Below the pieces are notes generated by a model. The model saw only the letters and a program-made list of their open reading frames with translations, was not told the DNA's origin and searched no databases. Shown here in pieces: positions 1 to 6,440 of a stretch of DNA of 12,228 nt. Origin of the DNA: an uncultured Clostridiaceae bacterium (GTDB taxonomy: Bacteria > Bacillota > Clostridia > TANB77 > CAG-508); the NCBI GenBank assembly GCA_958417695.1, contig CATZDQ010000026.1, forward strand, positions 1-12,228, given 5' to 3'. The translations under genes were made by a program, and so were the position numbers. Position 1 is the stretch's first letter, and each line of letters begins with the position of its first letter.

Positions 1-1
1 G

Positions 2-160
2 TATGGTGATTCTTCATATTACCCAGGCTTGCATGGTCCATTCTCATTTCGTGGCGGAGTTTTGTTGGGTCGCTCAGGTGCTGGTCTCTTCGCTTTCGCT
101 CGTCATACTGGCAATAGCAGTTACATTAGTGGGTTTCGTGCAGTGCTTACTGAGTCCTAG
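2..160 (+). CDS. C-terminal fragment of a C-type-lectin/FGE-like protein, possible DGR target (5' end outside window)
   Basis: Only the last 52 codons and a TAG stop at 158-160 are present; the frame is open to the left edge. The peptide starts YGDSSYYPG, continues through a PFSFRGGVLLG block and an AGLFAFARHTG block, and closes with SGFRAVLTES. This order (aromatic- and Ser/Gly-rich segment, FxxRGG, a small-residue turn, AGxFAF, then GFRxVL at the extreme C-terminus) is what I know from the CLec/formylglycine-enzyme-like fold that ends DGR target proteins and related surface or phage proteins. By hand count 78 of the first 160 bases are G or C, well above the neighbouring DNA, and codons such as CGT, CGC, GGC and GCT are frequent. 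The assignment rests on a short motif pattern and the N-terminal domains cannot be seen. It could instead be an ordinary FGE-sulfatase-like or phage tail/surface protein without a DGR. Confidence 0.6.
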   Translation, partial: YGDSSYYPGLHGPFSFRGGVLLGRSGAGLFAFARHTGNSSYISGFRAVLTES

Positions 161-181
161 CATTTTAAAAATTTGATATAG

Positions 182-232
182 AAATAATGTACTGAACTTA
201 AAAGTAATATTTTTTAGTTCAGTACATTATTT
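182..232 (+). terminator. Long hairpin / intrinsic terminator after the left-edge gene
   Basis: Bases 182-198 and 216-232 form a perfect 17-bp inverted repeat around a 17-nt loop (arm core AATAATGTACTGAACT). The right arm ends in a run of T at 230-234. It begins 22 nt after the TAG stop at 158-160. It should terminate the left-edge gene and may act weakly in the other direction for the convergent ATPase gene, for which I see no other terminator. The rest of 161-327 is AT-rich spacer with no gene I can support. Confidence 0.75.
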
Positions 233-327
233 TTGACTTACTTCTTTCTTTTATATATTTCTAATAGCTAAAAAGAAAAATAATAATCATTTATCTTTTG
301 AGTTTTTCTAAGATTATCCATATTTTC

Positions 328-2994
328 TTAAAAACCCTTTTGCTCTGCTTTATATGGTTTTTCTTCTTCATACACCACTTTTCCAAATTTCATTTCATTA
401 ATTTTCTTTTGGATTTCCATTATTACAATTGGCATTAGAGAAATACCAGCCGTTATCAGCCACTGCTCTTGATTTAATGGAATTAAATCAAAGATTTTTG
501 CAACTGGTGGTATTAATACAACACCTACTTGTAAAATGGTTCCTAATATAAACGCTCCTACTAGATATTTATTTTCCAATAATCCTACTTTGAATATCGA
601 TTCTTCACTTTTTATATTAAAGCTGTGGACAAGTTCTAACATACCTAAACAAACAAATGCCATCGTTCTTCCTATTTCTAAACCATAACGGCTATTCCCT
701 ATACTAAAAGCAAATAAAGTAAGCATTCCTAACATCGTACCTTCTACAAAGATTTTACTCCATAGTCCATCTGCAAAAAGACTTTTCTTAGGGTCTCTTG
801 GCTTTTTACACATAATATCTTTATCAGCAGGCTCTAATCCTAAGGCAATGGCTGGTAAAGAATCGGTTACTAAATTAATCCATAATAATTGAATAGCAAG
901 TAAAGGCGATTTTAATCCTAGTAGTAGTCCTACAAAGATGGTTACAATTTCCCCTATATTTGTAGATATTAAAAAGTGAATTGCTTTTTTTATATTCTCA
1001 AAAATATTTCTACCTTGTTTTACCGCTTCTACTATAGTGATAAAATTATCATCTGCAAGAACCATATCTGCTGCATTTTTTGCGACATCTGTTCCATTTT
1101 GTCCCATAGCAATTCCTATATCTGCATTTTTCAAAGCGGGTGCATCATTTACTCCATCACCTGTCATAGCCACAACCGCTCCGGTACTACGAAATGCTTT
1201 TACAATCCTTACCTTATGTTCTGGTGATACTCTAGCAAAGACAGCATATTGCATAATATTTTTTTCTAAAATATTTTGCGGTATTTTATCTAATTCATTT
1301 CCAGTAATGGCTAAATCTCTTCCTCTTAAAATTCCCAAATCTTTTGCTATCGCTTTTGCAGTTGCAATATGGTCTCCTGTAATCATTACGGTTTTAATAC
1401 CTGCACGTCTACAAGTCGCTACTGCTTCTTTAACGCCTTCTCTTGGTGGGTCTATCATACCAATTAGCCCAACAAATACTAATTCTTCTTCTATATTTTT
1501 ACTATCTATGATATTTGGTAAAGTATTTATCATTTTATAAGCAACGGCTATTACACGTAGTGCTTTATCTGCCATTTCATTATTTTGTGCTTCAATCATT
1601 ACTCTTTGTCTTTGTTCTAATGGCAAGACTTTTGTTCCATCTAAATAATAATTGCATTTCTTCAAAAGCACATCTGGTGCTCCTTTTGTTATGACTTGAT
1701 ATTGATTTTGCCATTTATGGATGGTACTCATCATCTTTCTGGTCGAATCAAAAGGAATATCTTTAACACGTTTCTTTACTTCATATAATTGTGTTTTACT
1801 AATATGATGTTCTATCGCACTATTGACAATAGCCACTTCTGTTGGCTCTCCTACTGCTATATATTTACCTTCTTGATATTCTATCTGTGCATCTGTACAC
1901 ATACAAGCTAATTCTAAACTTAGATTTGCTTGTTCTCTTTGCTCACTTATTGTATGTATTTGTACCACTTGCATTTTATTTTGTGTTAATGTTCCTGTTT
2001 TATCAGAACAAATCACACGACTACTACCTAATGTCTCAACTGCTGGCAATTTACGTATAATACTATTTTTCTTAGCCATTTTGGTTACCCCTATAGATAA
2101 CATGATTGTAACAATAGCAGGAAGTCCCTCTGGTATGGCTGCTACAGCTAGTCCTACAGATGTCATAAACATTTCAATAGGAGGAATTTTCTTTAATAGT
2201 CCAATTACAAAAATAGCTGCACAGATGATTAAGCATCCGATTCCTAAAGTCTTTCCAACCTCGCCTAATTTCTTTTGAATAGGTGTTTCTGGGGCTTCAT
2301 CTGTTAAAATCATGTTGGCTATCTTCCCTACTTTTGTCTGCATACCTGTTTGTGTAACAATAGCCTCTCCATGTCCATTTACGACAATAGTTGAAGAAAA
2401 TACCATATTAACTGTATCCCCTATGGCTATATTTTCCTTCAATACGGCTTTTTCATCTTTAGATACAGCCATTGTCTCACCAGTTAAACTAGATTCTTCT
2501 ACTTTTAAGTTGGATGTTTGTATTAGTCTAGCATCTGCTGGTACATAGTTTCCCGCTTCTAATATAATCACATCTCCTGGCACCACTTGTGTTCCTTTGA
2601 TGGTCATGATTTTTCCATCTCTTCTTACTTTAGCAGTAGGTGCTGTCATATTTTTTAACGCTTCTAAAGATTTTTCTGCTTTTGCCTCTTGTACTAGTCC
2701 CATAATCGCATTAAATACTACAATCACAATAATAATGATAGAATCTATATAATCCCCACTACCATCTATTTTTGCTACTACCGCTGAAATAATAGAAGCA
2801 ATCATTAAAATGATAATCATAAAATCATTAAATTGCTTAATAAAACGAATCCATAAACTTTCCCTCTTTTTATCCGCCAATTTATTTTCTCCATATTCTT
2901 CTAACCTTTTCCCTGCTTCTTCTTGTGTGATTCCTTCTTTTTGGTTTGTCCTAAGCCTCTCTTCAATTTCGCCAATACTTTTCGTGTGCCACAT
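328..2994 (-). CDS. Calcium-translocating P-type ATPase (P2A/SERCA-PMCA-like)
   Basis: This is an 888-residue P2-type ATPase that would use ATP to export Ca2+ across the cytoplasmic membrane. In order it shows an N-terminal cation-ATPase segment (about 1-70), an actuator domain with TGET at 171-174, PEGLP in M4 (288-292), the phosphorylation motif DKTGT with D331, KGAPD at 437-441 in the nucleotide domain, TGDGVND at 611-617, and M5-M10 to the C-terminus. The Ca2+ ligands known from SERCA have counterparts: E289 (M4), N679 and E682 (M5), N707, T710 and D711 (M6, NLVTD) and E787 (M8), so both ion sites look intact. A GTG nine bases upstream (3001-3003) is also in frame, but AAAGGAG at 3005-3011 lies only one base from it and ten bases from the ATG at 2994, so I choose the ATG. 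The gene has its own promoter. Mn2+ or other cation transport is possible but less likely. Confidence 0.93.
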   Translation of the reverse strand: MWHTKSIGEIEERLRTNQKEGITQEEAGKRLEEYGENKLADKKRESLWIRFIKQFNDFMIIILMIASIISAVVAKIDGSGDYIDSIIIIVIVVFNAIMGLVQEAKAEKSLEALKNMTAPTAKVRRDGKIMTIKGTQVVPGDVIILEAGNYVPADARLIQTSNLKVEESSLTGETMAVSKDEKAVLKENIAIGDTVNMVFSSTIVVNGHGEAIVTQTGMQTKVGKIANMILTDEAPETPIQKKLGEVGKTLGIGCLIICAAIFVIGLLKKIPPIEMFMTSVGLAVAAIPEGLPAIVTIMLSIGVTKMAKKNSIIRKLPAVETLGSSRVICSDKTGTLTQNKMQVVQIHTISEQREQANLSLELACMCTDAQIEYQEGKYIAVGEPTEVAIVNSAIEHHISKTQLYEVKKRVKDIPFDSTRKMMSTIHKWQNQYQVITKGAPDVLLKKCNYYLDGTKVLPLEQRQRVMIEAQNNEMADKALRVIAVAYKMINTLPNIIDSKNIEEELVFVGLIGMIDPPREGVKEAVATCRRAGIKTVMITGDHIATAKAIAKDLGILRGRDLAITGNELDKIPQNILEKNIMQYAVFARVSPEHKVRIVKAFRSTGAVVAMTGDGVNDAPALKNADIGIAMGQNGTDVAKNAADMVLADDNFITIVEAVKQGRNIFENIKKAIHFLISTNIGEIVTIFVGLLLGLKSPLLAIQLLWINLVTDSLPAIALGLEPADKDIMCKKPRDPKKSLFADGLWSKIFVEGTMLGMLTLFAFSIGNSRYGLEIGRTMAFVCLGMLELVHSFNIKSEESIFKVGLLENKYLVGAFILGTILQVGVVLIPPVAKIFDLIPLNQEQWLITAGISLMPIVIMEIQKKINEMKFGKVVYEEEKPYKAEQKGF

Positions 2995-3004
2995 AAAAAA
3001 CACT

Positions 3005-3011
3005 CTCCTTT
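3005..3011 (-). promoter_or_regulatory. Ribosome binding site deciding the ATPase start
   Basis: On the minus strand this reads AAAGGAG. It is ten bases from the ATG at 2994 but only one base from the in-frame GTG at 3003, which favours the ATG. Confidence 0.7.
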
Positions 3012-3037
3012 GTTTTAATAATTTAGATTCTTAATGC

Positions 3038-3066
3038 ATTATATGCGCTCGTCCTACTTTTATGAA
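3038..3066 (-). promoter_or_regulatory. Sigma-A-type promoter of the Ca2+-ATPase gene
   Basis: Minus strand: -35 TTCATA (3061-3066, four of six), 17-bp spacer, -10 TATAAT (3038-3043, perfect). The predicted start near 3031 leaves a leader of about 36 nt that contains the AAAGGAG site. The spacer is unusually G+C-rich for this DNA. Confidence 0.65.
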
Positions 3067-3146
3067 TCTTTCTTATTAATTCTTAGAAAAGTGTTTTTCG
3101 TTTTTGATTTTTTTAGATAACGAATCTTTGATATAAGTGTTTAGAA

Positions 3147-3533
3147 CTAATTGTTGTAAATTTTTCTTTCCTCTAGTTTATCATTTAATATTTTTATATC
3201 TTCCCACAAATATCGAATATTTATATGTATTTCTTCTATTTGTTTGTCTATGTTGTTGAATCTTTCTTCTGTTTGTATCTCTAGTTTTTGAACTCTTTGG
3301 TTTAGTAATCTCATTTGTGTTTTTAAACTCATCATACCAACTGTTAAATCATCCATTCTACCATTTATTTCTTGCTGTATTTCATCTATTCTTGCATTCA
3401 ATCTTTGTTCTACTTTATCTATTTTTTCATTTAATCTTTCTTCTATTCCATCTATTTTTACATTTACTTGCTCTAAATTCTGCTGCATATTCGTTACAAT
3501 ATCTAAAATTTTATTAGCTACATTTTGCTCCAT
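3147..3533 (-). CDS. Small coiled-coil protein with 11-residue repeats, function unknown
   Basis: I do not recognise a named family for this 128-residue, highly charged protein. Nearly its whole length is predicted helical coiled coil. Residues 19-62 consist of four consecutive 11-residue units; the last three are IEERLNEKIDK (30-40), VEQRLNARIDE (41-51) and IQQEINGRMDD (52-62). A second heptad-like helix spans about 66-122. There is no signal peptide, membrane segment or cysteine, so it is probably a cytoplasmic oligomer. The start is well supported: AAAAGGAGG (3541-3549) lies seven bases from the ATG, and a promoter lies upstream. It is transcribed in the same direction as the ATPase gene, about 150 bases away, with no clear terminator between, but the ATPase gene has its own promoter. 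Similar short proteins are annotated as hypothetical or scaffold-like; no function follows from the sequence. Confidence 0.85.
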   Translation of the reverse strand: MEQNVANKILDIVTNMQQNLEQVNVKIDGIEERLNEKIDKVEQRLNARIDEIQQEINGRMDDLTVGMMSLKTQMRLLNQRVQKLEIQTEERFNNIDKQIEEIHINIRYLWEDIKILNDKLEERKIYNN

Positions 3534-3584
3534 TTTCTCACCTCCTTTTCTTACATTTCCTATTATTCTCTTTTGTGTACTTCC

Positions 3585-3612
3585 ATTATAACATAGTCTA
3601 ATCGCTTTTCAA
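3585..3612 (-). promoter_or_regulatory. Promoter of the coiled-coil gene (extended -10)
   Basis: Minus strand: -35 TTGAAA (3607-3612, five of six), 16-bp spacer, -10 TATAAT (3585-3590) preceded by TGT, an extended -10. The predicted start near 3578 gives a leader of about 45 nt that ends in the AAAAGGAGG site. Confidence 0.7.
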
Positions 3613-3721
3613 TATCTATGTTAAAACTTACCATTATTCTACAAAAGTTATTATTTTTCTTACTTTTGTTTATATTGCTTTCCATAAAGTAGCAAAACTG
3701 TATAACAAACATATGATAGAA

Positions 3722-3729
3722 AGAGGTGA
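3722..3729 (+). promoter_or_regulatory. Ribosome binding site deciding the ytaF start
   Basis: AGAGGTGA lies just before the ATG at 3734. The in-frame ATG at 3713 lies upstream of this site and has no Shine-Dalgarno sequence of its own, so 3734 is preferred. Confidence 0.65.
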
Positions 3730-3733
3730 TTAT

Positions 3734-4390
3734 ATGCTTTTTAGCTATTTACTATTAGCCTTATGTGTTAGTATCGATTCTCTTGGCATCGGTATTACAT
3801 ATGGCCTTAAAAATACAAAAATTTCTATACAGGCAAAATGCATTCTATTTTTTATTTCTACTTTCATAACTGGTATAGCTGTTATTATTGGAGACACGAT
3901 TTCTCGTTTTCTTCCAAATTATATAACTAATTTTATTGGTTCTTTCTTATTATGTCTTATGGGTTCTTGGATGATGATACAAGCTTTTAAAAAGAAAAAA
4001 GAAGAACATACTTCTAATGATTTAGTATTTAACCAATCCCCTAAAATGTATCAATTCTTTATTCGTTTTTTAGGCATTACTATACAAATTATACGTAATC
4101 CTAATTCTTCGGATATAGACCATTCTAATAGAATTGATGGGAAAGAAGCTATCTATCTAGGTATTGCTTTATCTTTAGATTCCATTGGTGTTGGTATTGG
4201 TAGCAGTGTAATAGGTCTTAATTCTTTCCTATTTCCTCTATTAGTTGCTACTTTCCAATTTTTCTTCCTTTCCTTTGGTAGTACCATTGGTAAAAAAATA
4301 AAAGAAGTCTCTAATATTCCTGAAAATATTTGGAGTATTGTTGCTGGCGTTTTACTCATTTTTATAGGAATTGGCAAATGGTTTTTATAA
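3734..4390 (+). CDS. ytaF: Sporulation membrane protein YtaF (MntP-like family)
   Basis: This 218-residue, very hydrophobic membrane protein has two homologous three-helix halves, as in the MntP manganese-efflux fold. Each half begins with an acidic motif inside a helix: SIDSLGIG (D15) and SLDSIGVGIG (D149). Between the halves is the YtaF-type block RFLGITIQIIRNPNSSD followed by a DxDxSxRID loop (127-138) that matches EF-hand spacing. YtaF is known as a sporulation-associated membrane protein in Bacillus; transport of a divalent cation is inferred from the MntP relationship and not shown here. A start at the ATG at 3713 would add seven residues (MIERGDY) that are simply the translated ribosome-binding region. 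A TATAAC at 3701-3706 is the nearest -10-like box but lacks a good -35. A strong terminator follows, so the gene is probably monocistronic. Confidence 0.9.
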   Translation: MLFSYLLLALCVSIDSLGIGITYGLKNTKISIQAKCILFFISTFITGIAVIIGDTISRFLPNYITNFIGSFLLCLMGSWMMIQAFKKKKEEHTSNDLVFNQSPKMYQFFIRFLGITIQIIRNPNSSDIDHSNRIDGKEAIYLGIALSLDSIGVGIGSSVIGLNSFLFPLLVATFQFFFLSFGSTIGKKIKEVSNIPENIWSIVAGVLLIFIGIGKWFL

Positions 4391-4422
4391 TTTTTATCCA
4401 ATCATAACGCTTAAAAATATAA

Positions 4423-4461
4423 GAAGTATGCACACTTATTTAGTGTATACTTCCTTTTTTT
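4423..4461 (+). terminator. Intrinsic terminator after ytaF
   Basis: Arms 4423-4433 (GAAGTATGCAC) and 4443-4453 (GTGTATACTTC) pair over 11 bp with one G-U, around a nine-base loop. A run of seven T follows at 4455-4461. It lies 32 bases after the ytaF stop. Confidence 0.85.
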
Positions 4462-4569
4462 GTTGACCTATGTTAGAATGATGATATCTAACTTATTTTT
4501 ATCGTACCTTTAACCAAAAAGTTATAAACATTTTATCTATTTTATAGCTTAAAACGCCCAAGGTTAAGT

Positions 4570-4626
4570 ATGGTTGACAAACTTCCAAGCAAAGTTGGTG
4601 GATTGCAACTAGAAGAAACCCTATAA
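4570..4626 (+). CDS. Possible 18-codon ORF (leader peptide or gene remnant)
   Basis: An ATG at 4570 opens a frame of 18 codons encoding MVDKLPSKVGGLQLEETL, with TAA at 4624-4626. AAGG at 4560-4563 lies six bases upstream as a modest ribosome binding site. The stretch has more G and C than the flanks. It ends 34 bases before the GTG of the XRE regulator and is in a different frame from it. It could be a regulatory leader peptide, a small independent protein, the tail of a decayed gene (the frame is open back to 4528), or chance. The stop codon overlaps a TATAAT box that may instead be the promoter of the next gene. I do not recognise the peptide. Confidence 0.3.
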   Translation: MVDKLPSKVGGLQLEETL

Positions 4627-4627
4627 T
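4622..4627 (+). promoter_or_regulatory. Candidate -10 box of the XRE/DUF4097 operon
   Basis: This is a perfect TATAAT that would start transcription near 4634 and leave a short leader ending in GAAAGGGG (4645-4652). No good -35 hexamer lies 16-18 bases upstream (TGGATT at 4599-4604 is the best placed), so the promoter would be weak or need an activator. A perfect TTGACA at 4574-4579 is 42 bases away, too far to pair with it. Confidence 0.4.
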
Positions 4628-4660
4628 AAAGACAAAGAAAAAAAGAAAGGGGAATAAAAC

Positions 4661-5401
4661 GTGACATTAGGAGAAAGAATATCATCTTATCGAACACAGG
4701 CCAATATGTCTCAAGACGTATTAGCTGAAAAAATTGGTGTAACTAGACAAACTATTTCCAAATGGGAAACAGACCAAAGTACACCAGAATTTAATAAAAT
4801 CTTACCTCTTTGTGAAATCTTTGGTATTACCACAGATGAATTCATAAAAGGAGAAAAAGTCTCTACACCGACTTCTTCCAAGGAGGATAATGAGCAGGCA
4901 ATTAGGAAAAGACATAAGCAAAAAGCTTTTGTTATTTGTATTAGTGTATTTCTATATTGTATTGGTACATTTAGTTTGCCTTACATGACCGAATCCTTGG
5001 AATATGAGGTTTCTCATGCATTAATGATTACCACTACACTTTGGTCAGTTGCTACTGTTATTTTACTGTACTATTTTATCTCACATCCCAAGGAAAAGAA
5101 GAAAAATACAAATACCAACACTTTTCATTCTATAGAAACTACCTCTGAAGGTACGATTTACACAGAAAAAACAAAAGAAACTATAGAAGAAACCCAAAAC
5201 AAGAAAAAGAAACAAAAAACAAAACAAAAAATCATGGGAATCCTTGCTTTACTTTTCTTACTACTTTATTTTTTTGTTAGCTTTATGAGTATGGCATGGA
5301 ATGTTACTTGGATGATTTGGATTGTACTAGCTATTGCTGAAATCATTACTAGTCTTCTATTAGATATAAAGGGGGAACAAAAATGCAATATAAAGGATTA
5401 A
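4661..5401 (+). CDS. Membrane-anchored XRE-family transcriptional regulator
   Basis: This 246-residue protein has an N-terminal XRE/Cro-type helix-turn-helix at about 5-62, with MSQDVLAEKIGVTRQTISKW (16-35) forming the core. A linker is followed by four likely membrane helices at about 88-107, 119-140, 191-210 and 213-235. A long lysine- and threonine-rich hydrophilic segment (about 144-190) lies between helices 2 and 3. HTH proteins with C-terminal membrane segments are common in Bacillota and often sit beside an envelope protein; the membrane part is inferred to sense the envelope or hold the regulator at the membrane. The start is GTG, with GAAAGGGG eight bases upstream. The 3' end overlaps the next gene by 19 bases, which shows an operon with translational coupling. 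The DNA target is unknown; autoregulation is plausible but not shown. Confidence 0.85.
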   Translation: MTLGERISSYRTQANMSQDVLAEKIGVTRQTISKWETDQSTPEFNKILPLCEIFGITTDEFIKGEKVSTPTSSKEDNEQAIRKRHKQKAFVICISVFLYCIGTFSLPYMTESLEYEVSHALMITTTLWSVATVILLYYFISHPKEKKKNTNTNTFHSIETTSEGTIYTEKTKETIEETQNKKKKQKTKQKIMGILALLFLLLYFFVSFMSMAWNVTWMIWIVLAIAEIITSLLLDIKGEQKCNIKD

Positions 5402-6372
5402 AAATATCGCTCATTGTTTTATTATCCATTGCTGCTATCGGCATCATTAGTCTCATGATTTGGCTTATGTTTCATAAAGATAAAAACTTTCATATTGTCT
5501 TTTTCAACACCAAAACAGAGCAAATTTTTCAAAAAGAATATGCTTTAGAAGAATTTGAAAAGCTCAACATAGATGCTCTATCTTCTAAAGTAACCATTCG
5601 CGAAGGTCATTCTGATAAAATGAAAGTAACCGCTTACGGTATGAAACACCAATTAATCACAGAACAACTAGAAGATGGTACTCTTAGTCTAACAAAAGAA
5701 AATAATGTGATTGGTATTTTCTTTTGCTGGTATCAAGAAGAAATCATCATAGAAATTCCAAAGACCATAGAGAAAACTATACATGTTAAAACAGCAAGTG
5801 GCAATATTTCTATCTTAGATTTAGAACAATCTATCTTACAACTAGAAAGCATTTCTGGCAATATTACTTGTGGTCATATGCGCACAGGTAATATCCAAAC
5901 TACTTCTGGAAACATCCAATGTGGTAATGCACAAGAAGCAGAAATAAAAAGCACTTCTGGAAAAATACAAGCCAAAGACTTAAACCAGGCTACCATAAAA
6001 ACCACCTCTGGAAATATTCAAGTAAACACCTTACAAAATGGTTCTGCTGAAAGTTTTTCTGGAAGGATACATATTCAACAAACGCAAACTATTCAATTAA
6101 AAACCCTATCTGGTGAAATTTCTGTAGGTCAAATAGACGGTTCTTGTCAAATTCATTCTACTTCTGGAAACTTAAAAATAGATACTTGTCATCTACATGC
6201 TAACTCTCATATGAAAACCACTTCTGGAAAAATTGAAGTTTTACATTTAGAAGATGTCTATGTAGAAACTAAAACTACATCTGGCAACACCCATATTAAT
6301 GGGAATAATCGTAAATCTGAAATAGAACTTACTTTAGAAACCGTTTCTGGTAATATAAAAGTAAATCCTTAA
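5383..6372 (+). CDS. Membrane-anchored DUF4097 beta-repeat protein
   Basis: This 329-residue protein has one N-terminal membrane anchor (about 8-29) and an extracytoplasmic body. From residue 135 it is a repeat protein: 'SG' turns, mostly TTSGNI-like, occur 11 times with serines at 139, 158, 175, 192, 209, 226, 243, 261, 281, 300 and 322. Spacing is exactly 17 residues from 158 to 243 and 17-22 elsewhere. This fits the DUF4097 (putative adhesin) family, in which such repeats are thought to build a beta-solenoid. The start ATG lies inside the last codons of the XRE gene, with AAAGGGGG (5368-5375) seven bases upstream. There is no lipobox or LPXTG anchor. A role in envelope sensing together with the membrane regulator is inferred from the coupling; no enzymatic motif is visible. 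Confidence 0.85.
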   Translation: MQYKGLKISLIVLLSIAAIGIISLMIWLMFHKDKNFHIVFFNTKTEQIFQKEYALEEFEKLNIDALSSKVTIREGHSDKMKVTAYGMKHQLITEQLEDGTLSLTKENNVIGIFFCWYQEEIIIEIPKTIEKTIHVKTASGNISILDLEQSILQLESISGNITCGHMRTGNIQTTSGNIQCGNAQEAEIKSTSGKIQAKDLNQATIKTTSGNIQVNTLQNGSAESFSGRIHIQQTQTIQLKTLSGEISVGQIDGSCQIHSTSGNLKIDTCHLHANSHMKTTSGKIEVLHLEDVYVETKTTSGNTHINGNNRKSEIELTLETVSGNIKVNP

Positions 6373-6397
6373 GAACAAAAGTAAAAAATACGAATAT

Positions 6398-6439
6398 AAA
6401 AAAAGAATCCATTTCTTACATGAAATGAATTCTTTTTTT
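6398..6439 (+). terminator. Bidirectional terminator between the DUF4097 gene and smc
   Basis: Arms 6398-6415 and 6422-6439 pair at 17 of 18 positions around a six-base loop (TTACAT). One end is a run of seven A and the other a run of seven T, so the hairpin has a U-tract on both strands. It starts 26 bases after the DUF4097 stop and ends one base before the smc stop codon on the opposite strand. Confidence 0.88.
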
Positions 6440-6440
6440 C

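Noticed and set aside
233..259. TTGACT followed by a TATATT-like box after the left hairpin
   Set aside because: The spacer is only 15 bases and the box would drive transcription into the convergent ATPase gene; AT-rich chance match.
1037..1540. 167-codon plus-strand open frame inside the ATPase gene
   Set aside because: It lies antisense to conserved ATPase motifs, and its own product has no recognisable motif or ribosome binding site.
3685..3690. Sigma-K-like -10 (CATAAAGTA, 3683-3691) before ytaF
   Set aside because: It matches the CATANNNTA pattern, which would suit a sporulation gene, but the nearest AC -35 is about 19 bases away and AT-rich DNA gives such matches by chance.
4463..4493. 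TTGACC plus the GTTAGA/TCTAAC inverted repeat as a promoter-operator
   Set aside because: No acceptable -10 at 16-18 bases (best is TATCTA) and the six-base repeat is too short to claim an operator.
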